NCBI GenBank assembly: GCA_949282555.1
Contig: CASDPK010000010.1
Location: forward strand, 62,001 to 126,000
DNA length: 64,000 nt
Source: an uncultured Lentisphaeraceae bacterium
Lineage (GTDB): Bacteria; Verrucomicrobiota; Kiritimatiellia; RFP12; DVOR01
Direction: 5' to 3'
In this document: one piece after another, positions 6,905 to 15,247 of the stretch
How the letters are laid out: each line of letters begins with the position of its first letter
Numbering within the stretch: position 1 is the stretch's first letter
Notes under the pieces: model-generated
Told to the model about the DNA's origin: nothing
Database searches by the model: none
The model's input: only the letters and a program-made list of their open reading frames with translations
Made by a program: the position numbers and the translations under genes

Positions 6905-8329
6905 ATGAGTTTCTTTTCTACCCGCCGTGGTTTTTTGAAGGCTTCGGGAATGGTGGGTGCCGCATCAATGATGGGGGCCGTGGGCTGTAAGGTGCCGGGA
7001 CGAAAGAACCCGCACGTGGGCGGTTTGGCCTGCAAACCGTTGGAGACGGTGAAGGTGGGCGTGATTGGTTTGGGCATGCGCGGCCCCGGCGCGGTGTATC
7101 GCCTCTCCGCCATTCCCGGTGTGCGTGTGGTCGCGCTTTCCGATCTCTTTGAGAGCCGCGTGAAGGGGCCGACCAAGTGGCTCACGGAGCGTGGGTTCGC
7201 CGCACCGAAGGGTTATTATGGCTCCACCGACGAATGGAAGAAGTTGGTGGAAGATCCGGAAGTGAATTTGGTCTACGTGGCCAGCCCGTGGCAGATGCAC
7301 GTGCCGATGGTGAAGTATGCCTTGACCTGCGGCAAGCACGTGGCCTGCGAAGTGCCGATGGTCTTCACCGTGGAGGATTGCTGGGACATCATCGATTTGG
7401 CCGAGAAGCAGCGCTGCCATTGCATGTTGCTGGAGAACTGCTGCTATGGCGAAAGCGAGATGCTCGCCCTCAATTTGGTGCGCAACGAGATCCTCGGCAC
7501 GTTGGTGCACGGCGAGGGCGCCTATATCCACGACTTGCGCGGCTGGAATTTCCGTGAAGGCTCCTACGAGGGCTTTTGGCGTTTGAAGTGGAACACCGAG
7601 CACACGGGCAACCCCTACGCCACGCATGGCTTGGGCCCCATCTGCCAGTACATGAACGTGGGCCGCGGCGACCAAATGAAGGTGCTCACGGCCATGAATT
7701 CGGGTTGCTTCGGCTTCCCGGAATATGTGAAGGCCCACAAGACCGAAATCGAAACGCTGGCTGAAAAGTCGAAGGGCAACAAGTACGGCATGACCGATCG
7801 CCGTGCGTTGCTCGGGCCGTGGGCGCAGGGCGACATGTCCACCGCCCTCATCAAGACCGTGATGGGGCGCACCATCATGGTGCAGCACGACACCACGAGC
7901 CCCCGCCCCTACTCCCGCATCAACCTCATCAGCGGCACCAAGGGCATCCTCAAGGATTATCCCCTTCAGATCGCGCTGGATCCGAAGTATCAGGCACCCC
8001 ATTTGGGTTGGGCGAATCAGACGCAGATGAACGAGATCCTGGCGAAGTATCGTCACCCGCTGTGGCGCGAATCCGGCGAAATCGCCAAGAAGATGGGCGG
8101 CCACGGCGGTATGGACTTCCTCATGGATCTCCGCCTGTGCTACTGCCTCCAGAACGGCCTGCCGCTCGACATCAACGTCTACGAATCCTGCCAGTGGTCG
8201 GTGCTCGCCACGCGGACAAGGCGCAGGCCGGCCAGCAGCTCAATGTCTGAACCCTGCCGTAACCCTTTTCACTTCAACACCTCATCAGGAGACAACGAAC
8301 GATGTCCAAGTGCACCTGTTCCGAACTGA
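6905..8329 (+). CDS. Second Tat-exported GH109-type Gfo/Idh/MocA protein; 3' deletion and frameshift
   Basis: Tandem paralogue of the preceding gene with the same architecture: Tat signal (STRRGFLK) with a possible lipobox (GAVGC), Rossmann motif GVIGLGMRG and the GH109 motif HTGNPYATHGLGPICQYM. The start at 6905 has an AGGAGG ribosome site. The last 155 or so bases before the break are nearly identical to the first copy, suggesting recent gene conversion. At 8210/8211 the sequence jumps to the terminal segment (ADKAQAGQQLNV in another frame, stop at 8248-8250), missing about 107 bases present in the first copy. The open frame then drifts into the next gene, overlapping its start by 28 bases. 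The catalytic fold should be intact, but the C-terminal strand is lost. Confidence 0.85.
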   Translation: MSFFSTRRGFLKASGMVGAASMMGAVGCKVPGRKNPHVGGLACKPLETVKVGVIGLGMRGPGAVYRLSAIPGVRVVALSDLFESRVKGPTKWLTERGFAAPKGYYGSTDEWKKLVEDPEVNLVYVASPWQMHVPMVKYALTCGKHVACEVPMVFTVEDCWDIIDLAEKQRCHCMLLENCCYGESEMLALNLVRNEILGTLVHGEGAYIHDLRGWNFREGSYEGFWRLKWNTEHTGNPYATHGLGPICQYMNVGRGDQMKVLTAMNSGCFGFPEYVKAHKTEIETLAEKSKGNKYGMTDRRALLGPWAQGDMSTALIKTVMGRTIMVQHDTTSPRPYSRINLISGTKGILKDYPLQIALDPKYQAPHLGWANQTQMNEILAKYRHPLWRESGEIAKKMGGHGGMDFLMDLRLCYCLQNGLPLDINVYESCQWSVLATRTRRRPASSSMSEPCRNPFHFNTSSGDNERCPSAPVPN

Positions 8330-9690
8330 AGTTCACCCCACCCTTTGACCCCGGTTTCAAGCCGGCCTTCCTGAAGCTCCGCGCCATCCGCGAAGCGGCC
8401 AAGGCCGACCCCGCCGGAACCGTCGTCATCGCCATCGAGCGTGACAATGGCGCCGTGGCCCGCTACGAGCTGCCCTATCCCAAGAAGGCGCTTGACTGCA
8501 ATGGTTTCCCCCGTTTCGTCGAGCGCCTCGTCAAGTTCATGCTGTGGTCCGCCGGCGGCTACAAGATTTACATTGACGCCCCCGAGGCCGTCGTCGCCAA
8601 AATCAAGGCCGATTACACCGAGACCGGTGCGCGCGCCTTCGACTGGGGTTTCTTCAAGACCGTCTACGGCCGCCCCATCGAGATCGTCGAGGTCCCCGCC
8701 GCGGAGATCCCCCAGGGCCACGACCTCTCCATCTCCCTCGGCGGCAACATGAACGGCAACCGCATCGGCTTTGACCTCGGCGGTTCCGACTTCAAGCTCA
8801 CCGCCATGGTCAACGGCGAGAGCGTTTGGCAGAAGGAAATCCCCTGGGATCCCTACAACGCCACCGATGCCGCCTATCACTACGACCGCATCAAGGCCGG
8901 CTTCGAGGAAACCCGCGCCCACCTCCCCGGCGGCAAGGTCGATGCCATCGGCGGCTCCTCCGCCGGCGTCATCGTGGACAACGAGCTCCGTCATGCCGGC
9001 CTCATCAAGGGCATCAAGGACCCCGAGGAATACCGCAAGGCCCAGCTCCTCTTCAAGCGCCTCAAGGCCGATTACGGCGTGCCGATGGAGGTGGCCAACG
9101 ATGGCGACGTCTCCGCGCTCGTGGGCCGGCTTGCCCTCAACAAGAAGGGCATCATCGGCTTGGCCATGGGCACCTCCGAAGCCGTCGGCTACATCGACAA
9201 CTCCGAGAAGGGCGTCCTCACCGGCCGCATCTCCGAGCTGGCCTTCGCCCCTGTGGATCTCAACTGCGAGGCCGCGGCAGACCCGTGGTCGGGGGATATC
9301 GGCGTTGGAGCGCTCTACTTCTCCCAGCAGGCCGTGAACAAACTCGGCCTCGCCGCCGGGTTCCCCTTCAAGGAAGAGACCCTCCCTCTGCGCCTCAAGG
9401 AAGTGCAGAAGGCCATGGAGGCCGACGACCCCACCGCCGTGAAGATCTACGAAGCCATCGGCATTTACTTGGGCTACACGCTCCCGTGGTACGCCGAGTT
9501 CTACGACTACACCTCCCTCATGCTCTTGGGCCGCGTTTCCTCCGGCAAGGGCGGCGATCTGATCCTCAAGACCGCCAAGCAGGTGCTCGCCGCGGAATTC
9601 CCCGAGTACAAGATCGACATCTTCATGCCCGATGAGCAGGTGCGCCGCCTCGGCCAGTCCGCCGCCGCCGCCTCGCTTCCCGAGTGCTAA
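8302..9690 (+). CDS. ROK-like sugar kinase with an N-terminal extension
   Basis: 462 residues, longer than the roughly 300 of usual ROK kinases. The ROK-like part begins near residue 156 with the phosphate-binding motif GFDLGGSDFK; NDGD near residues 266-269 would carry the catalytic Asp, and GLAMGTSEAVGY follows. The CxCGxxGCxE zinc motif typical of ROK proteins is not visible. The first 150 residues match nothing I recognise. The start has an AGGAG site. The upstream paralogue frame overlaps the start only because of its frameshift. Position between two glycan-active proteins and a sugar porter suggests it phosphorylates the imported sugar, for example a hexosamine; this is inference. Confidence 0.75.
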   Translation: MSKCTCSELKFTPPFDPGFKPAFLKLRAIREAAKADPAGTVVIAIERDNGAVARYELPYPKKALDCNGFPRFVERLVKFMLWSAGGYKIYIDAPEAVVAKIKADYTETGARAFDWGFFKTVYGRPIEIVEVPAAEIPQGHDLSISLGGNMNGNRIGFDLGGSDFKLTAMVNGESVWQKEIPWDPYNATDAAYHYDRIKAGFEETRAHLPGGKVDAIGGSSAGVIVDNELRHAGLIKGIKDPEEYRKAQLLFKRLKADYGVPMEVANDGDVSALVGRLALNKKGIIGLAMGTSEAVGYIDNSEKGVLTGRISELAFAPVDLNCEAAADPWSGDIGVGALYFSQQAVNKLGLAAGFPFKEETLPLRLKEVQKAMEADDPTAVKIYEAIGIYLGYTLPWYAEFYDYTSLMLLGRVSSGKGGDLILKTAKQVLAAEFPEYKIDIFMPDEQVRRLGQSAAAASLPEC

Positions 9691-9698
9691 CCTCCTCC

Positions 9699-9730
9699 CC
9701 GCGCGCCGTGGGCACCACCCCGGCGCGCGG
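9699..9730 (+). promoter_or_regulatory. GC-rich hairpin between kinase and sugar porter
   Basis: CCGCGCGCCG (9699-9708) pairs with CGGCGCGCGG (9721-9730) in the 86-base gap between the genes. Without a strong T-run it may be a partial terminator or mRNA-stabilising structure that sets different expression levels of kinase and transporter. Confidence 0.5.
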
Positions 9731-9776
9731 CCGTTTCCCCTATCTCTTTTTCAGCCCCAAACAACGGAGTCCCGGA

Positions 9777-11720
9777 ATGACGACCGGCTTCTACAACAAA
9801 TATCTTCTCTTTATTGCCGGCCTTGGCGGTCTGCTTTACGGCATCGACGTCGGCGTCATCGCTGGCGCACTTCCTTACCTCCAAGCCACCACCAACTATA
9901 GCCCAGCCCAACTTTCCAGTGTTGTGGCCGCCGTGTTGCTCGGTTCAGTGCTTTCCTCTCTCTTCGCCGGTTCTCTCGCTGAGTGGATGGGGCGTAAATG
10001 GCTCATGATCCTTTCGGGCGTTTGCTTTGTACTCAGCGTTCCCGTCATCTGTCTGCCCTCAGGCTTTGCATGGTTGGTGACGGGCCGTATCCTCCAAGGT
10101 GCAGCCGCCGGTTTTATCGGCGTGGTGGTGCCGCTCTACCTTGCGGAATGTCTCACCCCGGATAAACGCGGCTTCGGCACGGGGATGTTCCAGTTCATGC
10201 TCACCATCGGCCTTGTCTTTGCCGCCCTCGTTGGGCTCGGGTTCTCCATGCATGTGGACGCCGTGAAGGCCGCAGGTGGCAACGTGTTCGGTGCCATGGA
10301 ATTCGCATGGAAGGCCATTTTCTGGGCGTGTGCGGTGCCCGGCGTCATCTTTACCGCAGGAGCCTTTGCGATCTCCGAATCCCCTCGTTGGCTTTTCGGC
10401 AAGGGTAAAAAGGAGCTCGCCCTCGCAGCTCTCACCCGCTCTCGTGGCCCTGAGCAGGCCAAGCTTGAACTCGCCGAAATGGACAAGGCTCCCACCGAGA
10501 ACACCCCGACCGCCGAGGCCGACAAGCCGAAGGATTCCCTCCTTCAGAAAAAGTATATCGTGCCTTTTGTCCTTGCCGTCATCATCCTCGCCTGCAATCA
10601 GGCCACCGGTGTGAACTCCGTGCTCGCTTACATCGTAGACGTGCTCCGCCAAGCCGGTCTCGACGGCGCCATCGCCAACTGGGGCGATCTCGTGGTCAAA
10701 ATCCTCAACATGGTGATGACCATTTTCGCCATGCTCTTGGTTGACCGTAAAGGTCGTAAGTTCCTGCTCACCATCGGCACGTCCGGCATCATTCTCGGCC
10801 TCCTCGGCGTGGCTGTCCTCTTCTTCAACACCGAACGTAAGATGGAGGATTACACCGCCAAACTCACTCCCGCCCTCTCCTCTTACACCAAGGAGATTGA
10901 GGAAGTCGTCACCAAGGCCGGCGCCGAAGTGAAAGACGAAAAAGGCAACCTCGTCAAGGAAAAGAACTCGTACGACTTCTATGCGGTTCTCGAGCCCAAA
11001 GTCCTCTCCGCTCTCATCGGAAAGAAACTCCCCGCGGAAGGAGCCCAGGTCAAGTTCGTCTATAAGCAAGATGGCGAAATGGGCATGAAGACGGTCGTTA
11101 TCAAGCCCTTCGTGCCCGTTGAAGCTGCCCCCATCGACCCGCAACTGACGGGTATTGCCGCCGCCAAAGCCAAGGCCGAGGCCCTCAAAGTCGCGACCGA
11201 GGCCACCGCCAAGAAGCTGAAGGCATGGACGGCCGACCTCACCGTGAAGGTCGCCGCTCAGCAGCGTGAAGCCAAATGGTGGGACAAGTTGATGAACAAA
11301 GTCTTTGGTCGCGAACTCCCCGAAGGGAAGAAAGACTTCACCCTCGAGAGCTTCGAAGTTGGCCCCTTGCCCAGCGCCTCCAACGGCTGGCTGGTGACCT
11401 TCTTCTTCGCGCTCTTCATCGCCTCGTTTGCCATCGGCCCCGGAGTATGCGTGTGGTTGGCGCTCTCCGAACTCATGCCCAACCGCATCCGCGCCGTTGG
11501 CATGTCCGTGGCTCTGCTCATCAACCAAGGCGTCTCCACCGTCATTGCGGGCACCTTCCTGCCTGTTGTGGCCAATTGGGGATACTCCACGATCTTCTTC
11601 TTCTGCGCGGGTTGCACCGTAATCTACTGGATCACGGCTGTCTTCTTCCTGCCTGAGACGAAGGGCCGCACGTTGGAAGAGATTGAGGCCCACTTCGAAG
11701 GAAAGAAACGCCTGAGCTAA
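9777..11720 (+). CDS. Sugar porter family MFS transporter with about 186-residue insertion between TM9 and TM10
   Basis: Inner-membrane proton-sugar symporter-like protein, 647 residues against about 450-500 for the family. Sugar porter signatures are clear: GRILQGAAAGF with PLYLAE after TM4, and PETKGRTLEEIEAHF after TM12. Twelve membrane segments can be counted. Between TM9 and TM10, residues about 353-538 form a hydrophilic, lysine- and alanine-rich insert (starting TERKMEDYTAKL) that should face the periplasm. The start at 9777 follows CGGAG; a longer frame from 9684 overlaps the kinase and has no ribosome site. It probably imports the sugar released by the GH109-type proteins and phosphorylated by the ROK-like kinase. 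Confidence 0.9.
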   Translation: MTTGFYNKYLLFIAGLGGLLYGIDVGVIAGALPYLQATTNYSPAQLSSVVAAVLLGSVLSSLFAGSLAEWMGRKWLMILSGVCFVLSVPVICLPSGFAWLVTGRILQGAAAGFIGVVVPLYLAECLTPDKRGFGTGMFQFMLTIGLVFAALVGLGFSMHVDAVKAAGGNVFGAMEFAWKAIFWACAVPGVIFTAGAFAISESPRWLFGKGKKELALAALTRSRGPEQAKLELAEMDKAPTENTPTAEADKPKDSLLQKKYIVPFVLAVIILACNQATGVNSVLAYIVDVLRQAGLDGAIANWGDLVVKILNMVMTIFAMLLVDRKGRKFLLTIGTSGIILGLLGVAVLFFNTERKMEDYTAKLTPALSSYTKEIEEVVTKAGAEVKDEKGNLVKEKNSYDFYAVLEPKVLSALIGKKLPAEGAQVKFVYKQDGEMGMKTVVIKPFVPVEAAPIDPQLTGIAAAKAKAEALKVATEATAKKLKAWTADLTVKVAAQQREAKWWDKLMNKVFGRELPEGKKDFTLESFEVGPLPSASNGWLVTFFFALFIASFAIGPGVCVWLALSELMPNRIRAVGMSVALLINQGVSTVIAGTFLPVVANWGYSTIFFFCAGCTVIYWITAVFFLPETKGRTLEEIEAHFEGKKRLS

Positions 11721-11745
11721 GACACGTCTCCGCGTGTTTCCGCTT

Positions 11746-11780
11746 GCCCTAGGTTCTCAAGAACCCGGGGCTTTTGTTTT
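11746..11780 (+). terminator. Intrinsic terminator of the sugar cassette
   Basis: GCCCTAGGTTCT pairs with AGAACCCGGGGC (two G-U type pairs) and is followed by TTTTGTTTT. It ends the GH109-ROK-porter cluster. Confidence 0.8.
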
Positions 11781-11907
11781 CTGGGGAAACATGCACCGCT
11801 TCCGCTAGGTGCCGACCGAATCTTCACAAATGTGAGTACAGTTGTGTACAACAATGTGGTTTAGGAAGCAGATAGCATTCGAGCCTTTCCCCCTTGGAGG
11901 GAAATTT

Positions 11908-11916
11908 TGCTATCAT
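11908..11916 (+). promoter_or_regulatory. Extended -10 promoter of the OmpA gene
   Basis: TGCTATCAT, preceded by TT, matches the TGnTATAAT extended -10 consensus. No clear -35 box is present. The start codon is 55 bases downstream. Confidence 0.6.
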
Positions 11917-11971
11917 GGTGGGGTTGAGAGGATTTTGGCAATAACAAGCCACAAACGCAAAGGAAACACAG

Positions 11972-13114
11972 ATGAAACAGGTTTGGACGTTGGCCGCCGC
12001 GTTGAGCGTGGCGGGTGCCGTGGTGGCGCAGGAGCCCCAGAAGACCAAAGGGCCGGTGGTCACGGCCCGGGATGATGCGCCCGTTGCGGTCACCGAAGAG
12101 GATAAGGGCGAAGGCCGGTGGTACGCCGAATTGGGCGTGGGCGGAGCCCGTCTCCATCGTGCGGCGCGTCCGGCCCCCGGCAGCAATCTGCGCGGTGTTC
12201 AGCCCTACGTCATTCTGCGCCTTGGTCACGATTTCGCCGACAGCCCGTGGTCCGCGGAAATCTCGGGAATGTTGGGCCGCACGAACACAAAGGGCGGCAA
12301 GGGAAGCAGCTCGCTCTTCGGCGTGGGGGGTGAAGCCCTCTATCATTTCGACCGTTACGCGCGTTTTGACCCCTTCTTGGCCGCGGGTCTTGGCGTCTAT
12401 GGCGGCGGTCATGGGCCCGTGTGGCAGAACGGCGATGACACGAACCTCTTTGTTCAGGCCGGCGTCGGCGCCAACTGGCATCTGAGCGAAAACCTTTCGT
12501 TGCGCGGAGACTTGCGCTATCACGTGGCCTTGGAGCATTCGTATATGGCCTTCACGTCGGCCGACATTGGGCTGACCTACACGTTTGGCGACGGCGAGGA
12601 AGCCTCTGCCGAGGTGTTGATGCCCGTGGGCCCGTTGGAACCCGGCGCGCAGGCGTATGACGATGCCTCGAAGCACACGGCCATCCTCAAGGATGTCACG
12701 CCCATCGGCTCGGAAGACAAGATGATGCTGGAACTCCGCGTGCAATACGCCAAGGATACCGCCCTCATTGAGCCCTCCAACTATCCTGCGCTTGATGAGC
12801 TCACCCGCATCATCCGTGCCGCCATCGCCGCCAACCCCAACGTCTATGTGACGATCGATGGCCACGCGGACCGCCAGCATGGTTCTGACCATGCCTACAA
12901 CCAGCGCCTTTCCGAGGACCGTGCCAAGAGCGTGCTCACCTACATCTCCGCCAACGGCGTGCCCGCCAACAAGATGAAGGCCGCCGGCCACTCCTTCGAC
13001 CAGCCCAAGGATCCCGTGGATCTGGACAAGGGAACGCCCTCCAACCGCCGCACCGAAGTGGTGATCCATGGCGTGGACGAGGCGACCCGCGCAAAGATTC
13101 GCGCCGGCAAGTAA
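11972..13114 (+). CDS. OmpA-family outer-membrane protein
   Basis: 380-residue protein with a signal peptide (MKQVWTLAAALSVAGAVVAQ), an N-terminal beta-barrel-like region (about residues 45-205, with alternating aromatic and hydrophobic strands) and a C-terminal OmpA domain (about residues 245-375) that binds peptidoglycan. The OmpA motif is visible in VTIDGHADRQHGSDHAYNQR and LSEDRAKSV, ending in SNRRTEVVIHG. It would tether the outer membrane to the cell wall. AGGAAA precedes the start at 11972. A UUCG-loop terminator ends the unit, so it is probably monocistronic. Confidence 0.9.
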   Translation: MKQVWTLAAALSVAGAVVAQEPQKTKGPVVTARDDAPVAVTEEDKGEGRWYAELGVGGARLHRAARPAPGSNLRGVQPYVILRLGHDFADSPWSAEISGMLGRTNTKGGKGSSSLFGVGGEALYHFDRYARFDPFLAAGLGVYGGGHGPVWQNGDDTNLFVQAGVGANWHLSENLSLRGDLRYHVALEHSYMAFTSADIGLTYTFGDGEEASAEVLMPVGPLEPGAQAYDDASKHTAILKDVTPIGSEDKMMLELRVQYAKDTALIEPSNYPALDELTRIIRAAIAANPNVYVTIDGHADRQHGSDHAYNQRLSEDRAKSVLTYISANGVPANKMKAAGHSFDQPKDPVDLDKGTPSNRRTEVVIHGVDEATRAKIRAGK

Positions 13115-13124
13115 TGGACACAAG

Positions 13125-13163
13125 CTCCCGGCAAGGCGCTTCGGCGCCTCCGGGGGTTTCTGT
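13125..13163 (+). terminator. Intrinsic terminator with UUCG tetraloop
   Basis: AGGCGC-TTCG-GCGCCT forms the inner stem, extended by CCCGG/CCGGG, followed by GGTTTCTGTT. It lies 11 bases after the OmpA gene stop. Confidence 0.8.
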
Positions 13164-13222
13164 TCGTTGCGGAGCGTTCCACAAACCGTCACGACCCCAC
13201 ACTCCGCCAACCGCTATCGCAT

Positions 13223-14335
13223 ATGGGCACACTCCAACGTTACATCCTCCGTTCGTTTCTTGTGGCCGCAGGGCTCACGGGATTGGTGCTTACGTTCGTG
13301 CTCTCGGTGGGGTTTCTGTTTCAGGTCTTCCAGTTCGTGATGAAGGGGGCGAGTGCGGGGTTGATTCTCCAATATCTCGCCGCCTCGCTCCCGGAAGTGT
13401 TGGGGTTCACGGTGCCGTTGGCGCTCATGGTGGCCTCGCTGCTCGTCTTCGGGCGAATGTCCACGGATAGCGAGATCGCTGCGATGAAGGCCTGCGGCGT
13501 GAGTTTCCTCACGATCATGCGGGGGCCGCTGATCGTGGGGATTTTGTGTTCGGTGCTGGGGTTTTATCTCCAGAATTACGCGATGCCCCGTGGGCATTAT
13601 GTGCGCCGAACCATCGCAAACCGTTTGGCGCTTGATGCCGGGGTGCAACTGATTGAGCCCGGGCGTTTCATCAGCGAGATCGACAACGTCACCGTCTTTT
13701 GCGACCGCAAAGTGGACATGAAGGACGCGGACGGAAAGGGATACACCGTCCTTTACAATCTGTTGGCGATCGACCGACGGGATGGCTTCCTCCGGGAAAT
13801 CCAAGCCGACCGCGCCGATATGCGCGCCGAAGGGAGCGACTTGATTTTTACGCTCCATCAGGGCACCGTCTCCCCGCCGGACAAAGGGGTGCAGGGGACG
13901 GCCTCCTTTGAGGAATTCGCCTACGTGTGCCAAGATGTCGTTTCACGGTCCCGAAAGTATCTGAAGAAACCCAAGGATTTCGACTTCGGCGAGTTGCTGG
14001 CGGCCGAACGGGAGGCGACGCACGGGGATTTGTCGAGCAAAGCCGCGCGGAAGTGGCAATCGCGATTGCGTTTCCTCCTCAACTACCGCGCAGTGTGGGC
14101 GCTTTCGGCGTTTTGCTTCGTGCTCGTGGGCGTTCCCTTGGGGTGCCAAAGCCAGCGCAAGGAATCCTCGCGCGGGATGGCGCTCGGCATCGCCATCGGC
14201 ATCGCGTTTTTCCTCTTCATCATGCTCTCTCAGGCTCTGGCCGACAAACCGGCGGCCTTCGCATGGGTGCTGGTTTGGACGCCAGTGATTCTCTGCGTGG
14301 GCGTTGCCTGCCATCTTATTCCCAAACACCAATAA
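13223..14335 (+). CDS. LptF/LptG family lipopolysaccharide export permease
   Basis: 370-residue inner-membrane permease of the YjgP/YjgQ family, part of the LptBFG machine that extracts lipopolysaccharide from the inner membrane. Three hydrophobic segments occur within the first 115 residues (LRSFLVAAGLTGLVLTFVLS and following), then a periplasmic beta-jellyroll region (about 120-270) and three C-terminal membrane segments (from about 285). The family landmark FTVPLALMVASLLVFGRMSTDSE is split here as FTVPLALMVASLLVFGRMS and the conserved EI(A)AMKACGVS. LptF and LptG cannot be told apart from sequence alone. It ends 12 bases before lpxA, so the two are probably co-transcribed. Confidence 0.88.
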   Translation: MGTLQRYILRSFLVAAGLTGLVLTFVLSVGFLFQVFQFVMKGASAGLILQYLAASLPEVLGFTVPLALMVASLLVFGRMSTDSEIAAMKACGVSFLTIMRGPLIVGILCSVLGFYLQNYAMPRGHYVRRTIANRLALDAGVQLIEPGRFISEIDNVTVFCDRKVDMKDADGKGYTVLYNLLAIDRRDGFLREIQADRADMRAEGSDLIFTLHQGTVSPPDKGVQGTASFEEFAYVCQDVVSRSRKYLKKPKDFDFGELLAAEREATHGDLSSKAARKWQSRLRFLLNYRAVWALSAFCFVLVGVPLGCQSQRKESSRGMALGIAIGIAFFLFIMLSQALADKPAAFAWVLVWTPVILCVGVACHLIPKHQ

Positions 14336-14347
14336 AAGGAGTCCTTC

Positions 14348-15130
14348 ATGGCCATCCATCCGCTTGCGTTCGTCTGTGAAGGTGCCCAGATCCACCCCGA
14401 GGCCGAGATTGGTCCTTTTGCGTATGTCGGCCCGAATGCCGTGATTGGCCGGGGCGTCAAGCTCCACCATCACGCCACCGTAGAGGGCCACACCACCCTG
14501 GGCGAAGAATGCGAGATCTTCCCGCAGGCCTGCGTCGGCACGAAGACGCAAGATCTGAAATGGCGCCCCGGCAACATCACCTGTGTGGAGGTCGGCCCCC
14601 GCACTGTCATCCGCGAATGTGCCACCATCCACCAAGGCACGGCTGACGGTTCCAAAACGGTGATCGGTTCCGATTGCCTGATCATGGCCTATTGCCACGT
14701 TGCCCACGGATGCGTGCTGGGTGACCACGTCATCATGTCCAACGGCGTCCAGATCGCCGGCGAATGCGTCATTGAGCACAACGCCGTCATTGGCGGCACC
14801 ACCGCCATTCTCCAGTTCACCCATGTCGGAGCCTTCGCGATGGTCGGCGGCGGCACTCAGCTCCGCAAGGATGCGCCGCCCTACATGGTGACGATGGGTG
14901 TGGAAAACCTCGTGGTGCGCGGCCTCAACTCCGTGGCCATCCGCCGCCATCCCGACGCTTTCAGCCCGGAAGCCTTCGGTGCGCTCAAAGATGCCTATCA
15001 ATTCCTCTACTCCGAGGGTCTGCCCCGCTCTGCAGCCCTTGAGCGAATTGCCAAGGAATTGCCCCAGTGCCCCGAAATCCGCCACCTGCTGGATTTCTAC
15101 GCCAATGCCTCCAAGCATGGCGTCGTTTGA
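14348..15130 (+). CDS. lpxA: UDP-N-acetylglucosamine acyltransferase (LpxA)
   Basis: 260-residue cytosolic enzyme for the first step of lipid A synthesis, transfer of a 3-hydroxyacyl chain from ACP to UDP-GlcNAc. Left-handed beta-helix hexapeptide repeats fill residues 10-185 and a helical C-terminal domain follows. H120 in AYCHVAHGC aligns with the catalytic His125 of the E. coli enzyme, and H117 with His122. AAAAGGAG precedes the start. It follows an LptF/G permease by 12 bases and is followed by a terminator. Other lipid A genes are not in the window. Confidence 0.94.
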   Translation: MAIHPLAFVCEGAQIHPEAEIGPFAYVGPNAVIGRGVKLHHHATVEGHTTLGEECEIFPQACVGTKTQDLKWRPGNITCVEVGPRTVIRECATIHQGTADGSKTVIGSDCLIMAYCHVAHGCVLGDHVIMSNGVQIAGECVIEHNAVIGGTTAILQFTHVGAFAMVGGGTQLRKDAPPYMVTMGVENLVVRGLNSVAIRRHPDAFSPEAFGALKDAYQFLYSEGLPRSAALERIAKELPQCPEIRHLLDFYANASKHGVV

Positions 15131-15158
15131 CGCCACCGCGCCACATCCGCTTCCGCGA

Positions 15159-15190
15159 CCCCGGGACATTTCTCCCGGGGCCTTTGTTTT
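15159..15190 (+). terminator. Intrinsic terminator of lptF/G-lpxA
   Basis: CCCCGGGA pairs with TCTCCCGGGG around a short loop, followed by CCTTTGTTTT. Confidence 0.85.
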
Positions 15191-15232
15191 CGGGGCCAGC
15201 GTCATCGCTCCGGACAGAATCCCGCCCCATTT

Positions 15233-15241
15233 TGATAAAGT
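15233..15241 (+). promoter_or_regulatory. Extended -10 six bases before the bioF start codon
   Basis: TGATAAAGT fits TGnTAnnnT. Only AATGGC separates it from the ATG at 15248, so the transcript start would coincide with the start codon. Confidence 0.5.
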
Positions 15242-15247
15242 AATGGC

